This document shows positions 1 through 7,160 of a stretch of 9,589 nucleotides of DNA, one piece after another; position 1 is the first letter of the stretch; every line of letters starts with the position of its first letter. The position numbers and the translations under genes are program-made. Source of the DNA: Anaerolineae bacterium. GTDB lineage: Bacteria; Chloroflexota; Anaerolineae; E26-bin7. The stretch is from assembly GCA_029933115.1 (NCBI GenBank), contig JAOZOT010000115.1, forward strand, positions 1 through 9,589, written 5' to 3'. The notes beneath the pieces were generated by a model. The model was not told the origin of the DNA, did not search any database, and was given only the letters and a program-made list of their open reading frames with translations.

Positions 1-78
1 ACCTGCGGGAGGGTGACCTGGGGCGGGCGTGAGGGCAATGACCCTCCCGCAGGGTCCGCAACCTGCGGGAGGGTGACC
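1..78. repeat. Alternating palindromic repeat cluster (REP-like)
   Basis: A 13-base core, cctgcgggagggt, occurs at 2-14, inverted at 41-53, and direct again at 62-74. The two direct copies are identical over 18 bases (1-18 and 61-78). Copies 2 and 3 can form a perfect 13-bp stem with an 8-nt loop; copies 1 and 2 can form the same stem with a 26-nt loop. The alternating orientation resembles bacterial REP/BIME clusters. No T-run follows either stem, so a classical rho-independent terminator is not supported. The cluster starts at the window edge and may continue to the left. Shorter pieces of the core recur at 176-185 inside the next gene and at 1294-1301 (inverted) after it, possibly by chance. 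Confidence 0.7.
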
Positions 79-131
79 GTGACGTAGGGACAACCTTCGC
101 GGCCGTCCTAGTTCAGGAACGGAGAGGTAAA

Positions 132-1289
132 ATGGCCGACCTTTCAATTGAGGAAATACCTCTGGGTGATCCACGCCTGCGGGAGTTTGTGGAGGTGCCC
201 TGGCGCATCCACCGCGGCGATCCTTATTGGACCCCGCCCCTCAGGGCAGACCTCCTGGGCAACAAGCTGTTGGGACTGGTTGGCCTGCTGACCCCAGAGC
301 ATCCCTACCACCGGGATGCTGAGGTCACCCACTTCCTGGCCCGGCGCGATTCCGAGCTGGTGGGGTCCATATCCGCAGCCATCAACCACCGCTTCAACGA
401 ATATCACCACACCCGCATCGGCTTCTTCGGCTTCTTCGAGACGATAGAGGATTTCGAGGTAGCCCAGGCCCTGTTGGACGCAGCGCGGGCCTGGGTCAAG
501 CAGCGAGGGATGGAGGTGCTGCGTGGCCCCGGCCAGTACTCCAATGCCACCCACGAGCGGCAGGGCGTCCTGGTCATGGGCTTCGAACACCCCCCCACCG
601 TGGAGCTGACCCACAACCCACCCTACTACGGCCGGTTCCTGGAACGCTACGGGTTCCACAAGGCCAAGGACTACCACGCTTATGAGTTGGAGGTTCAGAC
701 GCCGGTTGACCCACGCCTGGAGCGGCTGGCGGAACGCGCCCGCGCCCGGCGGCACATCGAGACGCGGATGGCCAACATGAAAGCCCTTCACGAAGAACTC
801 CGCTTATTGGTCCGCATCTACAACGAGGCCTGGGCTCAGAACTGGGGCTTTTTGCCCCTCACGGACGAGGAGGCGGACGCCCTGGCGGAGAGCCTGCGCC
901 CTGTGCTGGATCCTCCTCTGCTGCGCTTTGCCACTGTGAAAGGGGAACCGGCGGCTGTATTCGGCGCCCTGCCCGACCTTTATGTGCCGCTGCGGCCTCG
1001 CTGGCGTTGGCCGCACGATACAGACTTGATGCGGCTGGCGCGGGTACTGCTCCAGCGCCGCCGCATACCGCGCTTGCGACTCATGTTCTTCGGAGTGCGC
1101 CCGGCCTTCCGGCGGACGGGCGTTGATGCTGTTATATTCCTCGAGGCGAAGAAATATGCTATGGCCCGGGGCTACCAGTGGTGTGAGACTTCTATGCTGC
1201 TGGAGGACAACGACCTCATCTTGAAAGTGTCCGAGCACATGGGGGGCCGTCACTACAAGACCTGGCGCATTTATGATATGGAGCTGTAA
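132..1289 (+). CDS. Large GNAT-like N-acetyltransferase family protein
   Basis: This 385-residue soluble protein resembles a family of about 370-390 residues usually annotated as GNAT-superfamily N-acetyltransferase of unknown substrate. Family-like hallmarks are PWRIHRGDPYWTPPL at residues 23-37, GFFGFFE at 97-103 and a HNPPYY segment at 161-166 followed by a YGF-KAKD stretch. The C-terminal half has a GNAT-type acetyl-CoA loop (GVRPAFRRTGVDA, 321-333) and a LLEDND segment before the terminal GGRHYKTWRIY. The two halves look like a tandem GNAT-like fold, with the second half more likely to bind the cofactor. No signal peptide or membrane segment is visible. The ATG is chosen because ggagagg lies 4 nt upstream (121-127). 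It is the only plus-strand gene, with the repeat cluster upstream and a convergent flavoprotein gene 30 nt downstream. The substrate is unknown, and acetyltransferase activity is inferred from fold motifs only. Confidence 0.8.
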   Translation: MADLSIEEIPLGDPRLREFVEVPWRIHRGDPYWTPPLRADLLGNKLLGLVGLLTPEHPYHRDAEVTHFLARRDSELVGSISAAINHRFNEYHHTRIGFFGFFETIEDFEVAQALLDAARAWVKQRGMEVLRGPGQYSNATHERQGVLVMGFEHPPTVELTHNPPYYGRFLERYGFHKAKDYHAYELEVQTPVDPRLERLAERARARRHIETRMANMKALHEELRLLVRIYNEAWAQNWGFLPLTDEEADALAESLRPVLDPPLLRFATVKGEPAAVFGALPDLYVPLRPRWRWPHDTDLMRLARVLLQRRRIPRLRLMFFGVRPAFRRTGVDAVIFLEAKKYAMARGYQWCETSMLLEDNDLILKVSEHMGGRHYKTWRIYDMEL

Positions 1290-1319
1290 CCTGCCCGCAG
1301 GCTTAAATTGCTCTTATCA
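1290..1319. other. Short convergent intergenic gap
   Basis: Only 30 nt separate the stops of two convergent genes. The gap contains cctgcccgcagg (1290-1301), an imperfect small hairpin with a 4-bp stem and 4-nt loop, followed by an AT-richer stretch. This could be a weak bidirectional transcription stop, but the stem is too short and there is no clean T-run, so it is not called a terminator. Confidence 0.4.
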
Positions 1320-2216
1320 TCAGTGCATCAGCAGGTAGTGATGGGCTGAGATAGCGGCTTTGGCTCCCTCCCCAATGTGCACCAACACCTGCTCCGAAAC
1401 GTGGGTCACATCGCCGGCGGCGAACACCCCGGGCCAACTGGTAGCGCAATACACGTCTACAATGATGTGACCATCGCTGTCGCAGTTGATCCACTCCCGT
1501 ACCAGGTCAGAGTTGGGGGTGCGCGGCAACTTGACAAACACTCCCTTGACCGGTATCTCACGTACCTCCCCATCTGGCATTGCGACCACAACTCCTTCGA
1601 CGAAATGCTCACCGCACACCTCTTTCACCTCCACGCCCTCCGAGATCTCGACGTTCTGCATCCGGCGAAGCCTACGCGCCAAGGGGGTATCCGGTAGCGG
1701 TGCGGGGGCCAGCAGATAGACCCGGTGCGCCTTGCGAGCCAGATCGGCCGCGGACCATTGGGCGCGTCGCCCTTTCCCCACCACAGCCACATCTTTACCC
1801 AGGAACAGGCTGGCATGAGTAGTCGCTGAGTAGCTTAAGCCACAGCCGGTCAGCCGGGCCTCGCCTGGGACGTTGAGGCGCTGCGGCTTGGCCCCGGTCG
1901 CTACAATAATAGTTCGTCCTTCAAAACAATCACCCCGCGCCGTGTTCACGACAAAGTTGTGCTCCTCGGGCAGCACCTTGGTTACGATGTCGAAACTACG
2001 CACAAAGTCCAGGTAGTCGAGCTGGCGACGGAAGGTGTCCAACAGCGTCTCGCCGGTGATGACCTCGCGCCCCTCCATCTCTTCCAACTGCATAGCATAA
2101 GTCGTCTGACCGCCCCATCGCTCAGCGACGATCAGCGTCTCCAGCCTCTGGTTGATGGCTACCACAGCGGCAGCGATGCCTGCCGGCCCACCGCCGATGA
2201 TGATCAAATCGTACAT
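1320..2216 (-). CDS. Thioredoxin-reductase-like FAD flavoprotein lacking the redox CxxC
   Basis: The 298-residue protein has thioredoxin-reductase length and layout. The N-terminal FAD dinucleotide fold has GGGPAG at residues 8-13, GGQTT follows at 35-39, IIVATGA lies at 103-109, and the C-terminal FAD motif GVFAAGDV is at 263-270. The active-site position, normally C-A-T-C-D, reads SYSATTHA (128-135): both cysteines are replaced (S130, T133) and the following Asp is His134. The second nucleotide fold (VVGKGRRAQWS, from 145) keeps GxGxxA, but the usual acidic pair and the HRRxxxR NADPH signature are absent. It therefore should not reduce thioredoxin; an electron-transfer or non-NADPH role is possible. 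The ATG at 2216 is preferred because aggaggaaagggg precedes it; an in-frame start at 2243 would overlap malic enzyme and skip this site. It lies 17 nt after the malic-enzyme stop, so it is very probably in the same operon. Confidence 0.85.
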   Translation of the reverse strand: MYDLIIIGGGPAGIAAAVVAINQRLETLIVAERWGGQTTYAMQLEEMEGREVITGETLLDTFRRQLDYLDFVRSFDIVTKVLPEEHNFVVNTARGDCFEGRTIIVATGAKPQRLNVPGEARLTGCGLSYSATTHASLFLGKDVAVVGKGRRAQWSAADLARKAHRVYLLAPAPLPDTPLARRLRRMQNVEISEGVEVKEVCGEHFVEGVVVAMPDGEVREIPVKGVFVKLPRTPNSDLVREWINCDSDGHIIVDVYCATSWPGVFAAGDVTHVSEQVLVHIGEGAKAAISAHHYLLMH

Positions 2217-2233
2217 AACCCCTTTCCTCCTCG

Positions 2234-3592
2234 TCAGGCCCACTCCTTCGGCACAGGTGGGATAAGCCCCTTGTCCATCATGAAGTGAGTCATCTCCTGC
2301 GCGTGCCGGATAATCTGCTTGGCCTTGTCCAGCAGTTCGTCACGAGACAGGCTGAGACGAGCCACGCCTTGCTCTTGTGCCCTCACGCCGACGGCTGCCG
2401 CCTCCCGTGGGAAGACCTCCCAGTCGTCCATCGTGGGCAAGATGTGGTCCTCGTCGAGCCCACGTTCTTCTGCACAACGGGCCAATTCCTCGGCGGCGGC
2501 GATGGCCATCTCATCGGTGATGGTCGTGGCCCGCACGTCCAGCACACCCCGGAAGATGCCGGGAAAGCCCAGCGAGTTGTTGATCTGGTTGGCAAAGTCG
2601 CTGCGGCCTGTGCCCACGATGCGTGCCCCGGCCTCCTTCGCCTCCCAGGGCCAGATCTCGGGGATAGGGTTGGCGCAGGCGAATACAATCGCTTCCTCGG
2701 CCATCCCCTTCACCCATTCCGGCCGGATCGTCCCCGGGCCAGGCCGACTGGCGGCGATGCACACATCGGCTCCGCGCATGGCCTCGGCGGGGCCGCCACG
2801 CCGCCCCTCGGCATTGCTGTGCTGACAAATGCGCCACTTGTCTACGAACTCGATCTTGCGCTGCGCAATGTCCTCCCGCTCTGGGTGCAGGATACCCTTG
2901 CTGTCGCAGGCAATGACGTTGCCAAACCGGACCCCCGAGGCAAGCAGCAGGCGCAGTGTCGCGACGTTGGCCGCGCCGGTGCCGATCACCGCGACCTTGA
3001 CGTCCTCCATCCGCTTGCCCACTACCTTCAGAGCATTGATCACCCCTGCCAAGATGACCGTGGCTGTCCCTTGCTGGTCGTCGTGCCAGACCGGGATATT
3101 GACCTCGGGGTCGGTGCGTAGCATGTCGAGCACGCGGAAGCACTTGGGTTGGGAGATGTCCTCCAGGTTGACCCCGCCGAAGGAAGGCTGCAACCACTTG
3201 ACGGCGAGAATGATGCGGTAGGGGTCTTTAGTATCCAGGCAGATAGGCACAGCGTCCACGCCGCCCAGGTATTTAAAGAGCAGCGCTTTTCCCTCCATCA
3301 CCGGCAGCCCGGCAGCAGGGCCAATGTCGCCCAGGCCCAGCACCCGCGTGCCGTCGGAGACAATAGCGACGGTATTGCCCTTGTTGGTATATTCGTAGGC
3401 CAGGTCCTCGTCCTCATGGATAGCCCGGCAGGGAGCGGCCACGCCCGGCGTGTACCAGATGGCAAAGTCATCGAGCCCACGGACAGGGCACTTGAGCGCG
3501 GTCTGTACCTTGCCGCGATAGAAGGGATGGAGCCGCATCGCATCTTCCGCCGGTTTTTTGGCTTTTGCAAGCAACTCTTCTTTGGTCAGCAT
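2234..3592 (-). CDS. NAD-type malic enzyme (oxaloacetate-decarboxylating malate dehydrogenase)
   Basis: This cytosolic enzyme converts malate and NAD(P)+ to pyruvate, CO2 and NAD(P)H with a divalent metal. At 452 residues it is the short prokaryotic form, without the phosphotransacetylase-like extension. Seen in order: YTPGVAAPC at 47-55 (catalytic Tyr47), SDGTRVLGLGDIGP at 79-92, PVMEGKALLFK at 97-107 (catalytic Lys102), NLEDI at 142-146 and WHDDQQGTA at 169-177 (metal ligands expected at E144, D145 and D171), the Rossmann loop GTGAANVA at 204-211, and a GTGRSDFANQINNSLGFPG stretch in the C-terminal half. An Asp after the second beta strand (IACDSKG) favours NAD over NADP, by inference. The start is the ATG at 3592, preceded by aaaggggaag; a TTG one codon upstream is less likely. 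The gene sits directly after an insertion-sequence remnant and 17 nt before the TrxR-like gene. It could be called maeA or maeB-like, but no symbol is assigned. Confidence 0.95.
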   Translation of the reverse strand: MLTKEELLAKAKKPAEDAMRLHPFYRGKVQTALKCPVRGLDDFAIWYTPGVAAPCRAIHEDEDLAYEYTNKGNTVAIVSDGTRVLGLGDIGPAAGLPVMEGKALLFKYLGGVDAVPICLDTKDPYRIILAVKWLQPSFGGVNLEDISQPKCFRVLDMLRTDPEVNIPVWHDDQQGTATVILAGVINALKVVGKRMEDVKVAVIGTGAANVATLRLLLASGVRFGNVIACDSKGILHPEREDIAQRKIEFVDKWRICQHSNAEGRRGGPAEAMRGADVCIAASRPGPGTIRPEWVKGMAEEAIVFACANPIPEIWPWEAKEAGARIVGTGRSDFANQINNSLGFPGIFRGVLDVRATTITDEMAIAAAEELARCAEERGLDEDHILPTMDDWEVFPREAAAVGVRAQEQGVARLSLSRDELLDKAKQIIRHAQEMTHFMMDKGLIPPVPKEWA

Positions 3593-3607
3593 CAAACTTC
3601 CCCTTTG

Positions 3608-3627
3608 AGTGTATCGGAAAAATCGAG
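3608..3627 (+). repeat. Left terminal inverted repeat of the IS remnant
   Basis: This end reads gagtg followed by tatcggaaaaatcga. It matches the reverse complement of 4660-4679 at most positions, with a 15-base core that differs at one base. It ends 15 nt before the malic-enzyme start codon, just outside that gene's ribosome binding site. Confidence 0.7.
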
Positions 3628-3688
3628 GTGCACCCTCCGAGAGTAAAACGTGGGGGGCAGTGAAGCCACACAGGTATGCAGTGGGCTG

Positions 3689-4563
3689 TCACCAGCCCCG
3701 GCTGTGAGTGCTGACAGGGCCAAATTGGCCACGTGAACTGCCCTCCTGGGTACACCAACCGGCCCAGATCGGTACTTCATCCCGATCCAGGCTGATGGTT
3801 TGCACGTTAAAAATCCAAGCTGCTGCTGTCTGCCGGGCAACAGCCGCCTGATTTCCGCAGTGCACCATCTTCTCCAGGTCAATGGCGATGACCGTCATCG
3901 CCTGGGCAATAAAGTTCATCGGTTCGCTGCGGTAAGGTGCTTTATCACCGTGATGATAGGTGTTGCCGTGACCGAATACGTTCTCCCAGGCCATGCGCTG
4001 TTTCTGAGCCCGCTTGTATTCTTCAGTGCGGTTGGCGATGTGGTTCTCCTGCCGGCGCTGATGGTGGGTGGGATACACGGTGAGGGTACGGGCGTGCGGT
4101 GAGTCTTTCCCCACGCACTGCTCCCGCAGGGGACAAGTGGCGCAACTCGTTCCCTCGTATGTGACCTTGCCATCACGGTGACGCTTCGCTTCGGCCATCG
4201 GCGTTTCATTGAGACAGAGCAACCGTCCCTCTTTCCAGACAAAGCACTCGGAGCCAAAGCATCCCTTGGGACTACGGTGGTCACGCGGGGCGATGTAGCC
4301 TTTCGGTTGTGCTTCATCAAGGGCCTGGTAGACACCTGGGAAGTCAAAAGCGCCGTCGAGCGCCATGCTTTCGGCCTGCCCCGGCACGTGTCCTTGGTGC
4401 TGCTTGAGCGCCGAAGGGAAGAGTTCTGCTTGCCGGCGATTTGCACCGGCCCGGTGATCGGTGCCCAAATCCAGGCCGCACAGGCACGGTGAGCGATGCG
4501 AATAGTAAGATACCGGCTATCAATGCAGATTTCCGAGGCGTCGTTGACGGCGAATGCTTCCAT
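3689..4563 (-). pseudogene. 5'-truncated, frame-disrupted DDE transposase (IS1182-like C-terminal domain)
   Basis: The intact frame runs from 4516 to 3689 and is closed upstream by TAG at 4517-4519. Counting from the TTG at 4468, it shows a DDE-fold aspartate in MALDGAFDF (D38), a cysteine cluster CATCPLREQC (C109, C112, C118) and WENVFGH (catalytic Glu, E162) near the C-terminus. This order matches the DDE_Tnp_1_6/IS1182-type C-terminal domain. The helix-turn-helix N-terminus and probably the first catalytic Asp are missing. A start-like ATG at 4563 with ggagga 5 nt upstream opens a different frame; its first 26 or so codons (MEAFAVNDASEICIDSRYLT and on) precede a frame change near 4490. I read 4563 as the original or scarred start and the frame change as a deletion or frameshift scar. 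No slippery heptamer is evident, so programmed frameshifting is unlikely. It is probably nonfunctional. Confidence 0.75.
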
Positions 4564-4592
4564 CGCTTCCTCCCGGCAGTTTTGTCAGGAGG

Positions 4593-4601
4593 ATTATGCC
4601 A
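4593..4601 (-). promoter_or_regulatory. Possible extended -10 promoter of the transposase
   Basis: On the minus strand tggcataat gives a TG-N extended -10 with five of six consensus bases, about 30 nt upstream of the start-like ATG at 4563 and just upstream of its ggagga site. No good -35 is present. It lies inside the IS remnant. Confidence 0.35.
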
Positions 4602-4659
4602 CAATTCCCCTCAGAACGGTAGTGGACACTCCGGAAATAGCTGTGACACGTTACATAAA

Positions 4660-4679
4660 ATCGAATTTTCCGATAGTCT
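4660..4679 (-). repeat. Right terminal inverted repeat of the IS remnant
   Basis: Read on the minus strand this end is gagac followed by tatcggaaaattcga, the partner of the left end. It lies 37 nt beyond the pckG stop codon. Confidence 0.7.
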
Positions 4680-4716
4680 CATTACCAGAAAGAAGCCGAA
4701 AAGCAACCAACGTAGG

Positions 4717-6711
4717 TCAAGGAAAAGCATTGCGGCCTAAAACTTTGCTCTCCTCAGCGGCCTCGATAAGCTGTGCGACCGAGACGATGGGGCCGTATTT
4801 CGCTTTCAGCGCCTCAAGGCCCGCCCTCTGCTCGGCGTAGACTTCAAACAACCTGGGGGGGATGTTTACCTCCTTCCGGTAGGCCTCTTCCTGCAGATCA
4901 ATCCTGGCCAGGATGTTGTCCACGTAGAGTGTAAATTGCTTCTCATAGAGTTCCTTCGGGTACTCTTTGCCAATCCCAGCAAACAACTCTCGAAGGTCTT
5001 CGTACTTTGGGATGAAGCCGATGGGCGTTTCAATGGCATCAACTTCTCCATGCGCCCTTCGTTCGAGCCAGCCAAGCCATACTTTTACGTCGCGCTTCTC
5101 ACCCAACAGCCCGTTCCCTCCACCACCACGAGCCTCATGCGTCAGGAAGTAGTTCAATCCGGCCATGACAGGTTTGTGCTTTAGCTTGTCGGAGTTGAAG
5201 AAGGCAAACTGGGCATCCATATAGTCGGCCAGCGGCCCGGGGATAAACGGCTCGTTGGCCCAGGGCTGGCGTCTGACGCCCTTGGCCCCAACCTCCGTCG
5301 CGGTGGCTGCCGAGAGGATGGAAGCCCCGATGACCACACCGTGATCAGGGTTCTTGGCGACCCAGACGGGGGGCATGGTGTCGCTGTCCCGCCCACTGTA
5401 GGTGATAACTTTGATTTCCACCCCGCGCGGGTCTTCGGCTGCGGCTTCATTGTAGTTTCCAATGAATTTGTTGGCCACTGTGCATCGTGCGTTCGGATGC
5501 GAAAGTGGTATGGGTTTGCCATTTTCATCCGTTTTGCCTTCCCACCACTCACCCTGGAAGTTAACTCCTCTCTTGGGGTGTTCCTCTCCGTCCCCAACCC
5601 AATGCGGCACTCCGTTCTCGTCAATCAATACGTTGGTCCAGATCACCTCCGCGCCTTCCTCTCTCAGAGCCTTCATCAAGTACGGATCGCTTTCGCGGTT
5701 CACATCCTGGACGATTCCAAAGATCCCAACCTCAGGGTTAATAGCCCGCAACGTCCCGTCTTCAGCGATCCACAGCTGGGCCAGGTCATCGCCGATGAAA
5801 TCCGTGCCGACCATGGCCGTCGTGGTTTTCCCACATCCAGAAGGCGCTGCTCCGGCGAAGAACGTCTTCCTTCCGCCAGGCCCTGTCAGACCGGTGATAA
5901 ACATGTGTTCCGATAGTTCCTGTTCTCTGCGGTAATAGGTGGCCAGGTCCACTGCAAACCGATGATTGCCTTTCTTCAGCAGCAGTGTGTTGCCCGCATA
6001 CGTACAGAACATCGAGAACGTCGTCAGCCAGCTTCGGTCCATAAACACCCTGGCCTTTGGCAGGTCCTCTGGCCTGTTGGGCCCTTCGCTATGGACGTTG
6101 GTGAAAAACAGTCCTGCACGTTGCACTTCTTCATCGAATCGGTCATAGACGTGCCTGTATAGGATGTTGGCCGAGTGCATAACGTACGTTGAGGTCGTGA
6201 TCTCCAGGGCCGGGATGGCAGCCCGAGCGCCGATGGGCCCCCTGCTAAAGAAACCGACCAGCAACGTTTTCCCCTTTGCGATGCCTGCCATGTAGGTTTT
6301 GACATACTCGTACGCTTCATCCCGAAGGATACTCTTGGCCAGCACACTGACCTTTTCGCCTTCGTTCACGATGTAGAACGTGCGGTCAATGATGCGCGCT
6401 TGCTCCTGGGGAAGGTCGAAGTGAATGGTGTGGCCTTTCATAGGCAGGGGCTGCTCTTCGCCTTTCTCCAGACTCATTTCCCGGACTCTCTGAACATCCG
6501 CGTCTGAACCGGTGTTCACAAAAACCGTGTCAGGGTCGGTCATTGAAATCGCGTTGGCGATTTTGAGCAGCGCTTCTTCATTGGTGATCTTGCTCAGCTT
6601 GGCCAGGTTCTCTTGGTCACATTTGAGCTCGAACAGAGCGCGCGCTTCATCCACAGTCCTGATGCCGCCGACCTCGGCCAGGATGTCAATGCCTTTTTTC
6701 AGTTCTAACAT
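4717..6711 (-). CDS. pckG: Phosphoenolpyruvate carboxykinase (GTP)
   Basis: This enzyme interconverts oxaloacetate + GTP and PEP + CO2 + GDP, the first committed step of gluconeogenesis from C4 acids, in the cytosol with Mn/Mg. The 664-residue protein is somewhat longer than the roughly 600-630 usual for GTP-type enzymes. The P-loop reads APSGCGKTTTAM (289-300), with the reactive cysteine C293 characteristic of the GTP class. IGDDLAQLW (306-314) supplies the metal-binding Asp pair of the kinase-2 motif, and NPEVGIFGI (325-333) follows. The C-terminal half has SDTMPPVW, PFIPGPLADYMD and a WLGWLERR segment typical of nucleotide binding in this family. The ATG at 6711 is chosen for agaagga 7-8 nt upstream; a TTG at 6756 would lie deep in vapC. 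Its start overlaps the vapC stop by 7 nt, suggesting translational coupling. No separate promoter was recognised within vapC. An IS remnant begins 37 nt after its stop. Confidence 0.96.
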   Translation of the reverse strand: MLELKKGIDILAEVGGIRTVDEARALFELKCDQENLAKLSKITNEEALLKIANAISMTDPDTVFVNTGSDADVQRVREMSLEKGEEQPLPMKGHTIHFDLPQEQARIIDRTFYIVNEGEKVSVLAKSILRDEAYEYVKTYMAGIAKGKTLLVGFFSRGPIGARAAIPALEITTSTYVMHSANILYRHVYDRFDEEVQRAGLFFTNVHSEGPNRPEDLPKARVFMDRSWLTTFSMFCTYAGNTLLLKKGNHRFAVDLATYYRREQELSEHMFITGLTGPGGRKTFFAGAAPSGCGKTTTAMVGTDFIGDDLAQLWIAEDGTLRAINPEVGIFGIVQDVNRESDPYLMKALREEGAEVIWTNVLIDENGVPHWVGDGEEHPKRGVNFQGEWWEGKTDENGKPIPLSHPNARCTVANKFIGNYNEAAAEDPRGVEIKVITYSGRDSDTMPPVWVAKNPDHGVVIGASILSAATATEVGAKGVRRQPWANEPFIPGPLADYMDAQFAFFNSDKLKHKPVMAGLNYFLTHEARGGGGNGLLGEKRDVKVWLGWLERRAHGEVDAIETPIGFIPKYEDLRELFAGIGKEYPKELYEKQFTLYVDNILARIDLQEEAYRKEVNIPPRLFEVYAEQRAGLEALKAKYGPIVSVAQLIEAAEESKVLGRNAFP

Positions 6712-7160
6712 GCTGTGTTCCTTCTTTGATCCTTGGTATGACTTTGTGGCACACAAACGAAACCGGCTGTAGCAAAATGCCGGTCAAAGGTGAACGCCTT
6801 GGTGATCTCCATCTTCTGCATCAGCGCAAAGCTGACCGCGTCCACATAGCTGAAATCCTGGTCGGCGTACTGTCGCAGGATCTGCCTGGCCTGATACTCC
6901 AGGTCTGGACTGGACCAGACACACTCGATGCGTGATGACCGCTCGATGATGTCCAGAAACCCCATCGCCGCTGCATGGCTCACAGACCGCCGCAGGTTCA
7001 CATAGGTCTCTGCAACAACGAGATTGGTAGTGATCAGGTGGCGATGGGCCTGCAACACTTGCCGGTAGAACGCACTGGCGGGCTGATGATATTGATCCCT
7101 GGGGTCAATGACAGCCAGCCAGGCCCCGGTGTCCACGAACAGCTTCTCAACGACCATCAT
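6705..7160 (-). CDS. vapC: VapC-type PIN-domain toxin ribonuclease
   Basis: This is a 151-residue PIN-domain protein, expected to be a Mg-dependent endoribonuclease neutralised by the adjacent antitoxin. Acidic PIN residues are in place: FVDTGAWLA (D10), NLVVAETYVNL (E51), DFSYVDAVSFA (D102 and D107) and FTFDRHF (D126). The catalytic quartet therefore looks intact. The ATG at 7160, or the adjacent one at 7157, is chosen because it puts LFVDT near the N-terminus, as in the family. It overlaps the antitoxin stop by 14 nt; the Shine-Dalgarno is poor, which fits coupling to vapB translation. Its own stop overlaps the pckG ATG by 7 nt. Target RNA cannot be read from the sequence. Confidence 0.9.
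   Translation of the reverse strand: MMVVEKLFVDTGAWLAVIDPRDQYHQPASAFYRQVLQAHRHLITTNLVVAETYVNLRRSVSHAAAMGFLDIIERSSRIECVWSSPDLEYQARQILRQYADQDFSYVDAVSFALMQKMEITKAFTFDRHFATAGFVCVPQSHTKDQRRNTAC

Larger units (their letters stand above)
3608..4679 (-). mobile_element. Internally deleted IS element, IS1182-like, with terminal inverted repeats
   Basis: A roughly 1.07-kb element lies between pckG and the malic-enzyme gene. Its ends carry matching inverted repeats: tatcggaaaaatcga at 3612-3626 and the inverse of tatcggaaaattcga at 4661-4675 (14 of 15 positions). The match extends outward through gag (3608-3610 and 4677-4679) across two mismatched bases. Inside is the C-terminal half of a DDE transposase on the minus strand. 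Full IS1182-type elements are generally about 1.6-1.9 kb, so about a third or more appears lost from the transposase 5' half while both ends were kept. No convincing target-site duplication is visible. The element is probably immobile alone but could be moved by a related transposase. The family is assigned from the transposase domain, not the ends. Confidence 0.7.

Noticed and set aside
1..78. CRISPR array
   Set aside because: Copies alternate orientation, spacing is uneven and the spacers are short; no cas gene is present.
2217..2243. Upstream in-frame start for the TrxR-like gene at 2243
   Set aside because: It would overlap the malic-enzyme stop and ignore the strong aggaggaaagggg site in front of the ATG at 2216.
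2285..3121. Long plus-strand open frame (278 codons) antisense to the malic-enzyme gene
   Set aside because: No recognisable motif or good ribosome binding site; it is a GC-rich codon shadow of the well-supported malic enzyme.
3595..3627. Target-site duplication flanking the IS remnant
   Set aside because: No repeat longer than two bases matches at any plausible boundary; not claimed.
3916..4563. 215-codon minus-strand frame starting at the ATG 4563 as an independent gene
   Set aside because: Most of it is an out-of-frame reading of the transposase domain; only the first part may be a real remnant.
6712..6756. TTG start of pckG at 6756
   Set aside because: The ATG at 6711 has a good Shine-Dalgarno and starts the family-like sequence; the extra residues come from reading through vapC.
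6730..6810. Internal pckG promoter in vapC (ttgacc at the -35 position)
   Set aside because: The spacing-matched -10 hexamer ggtttc is poor; no credible promoter.
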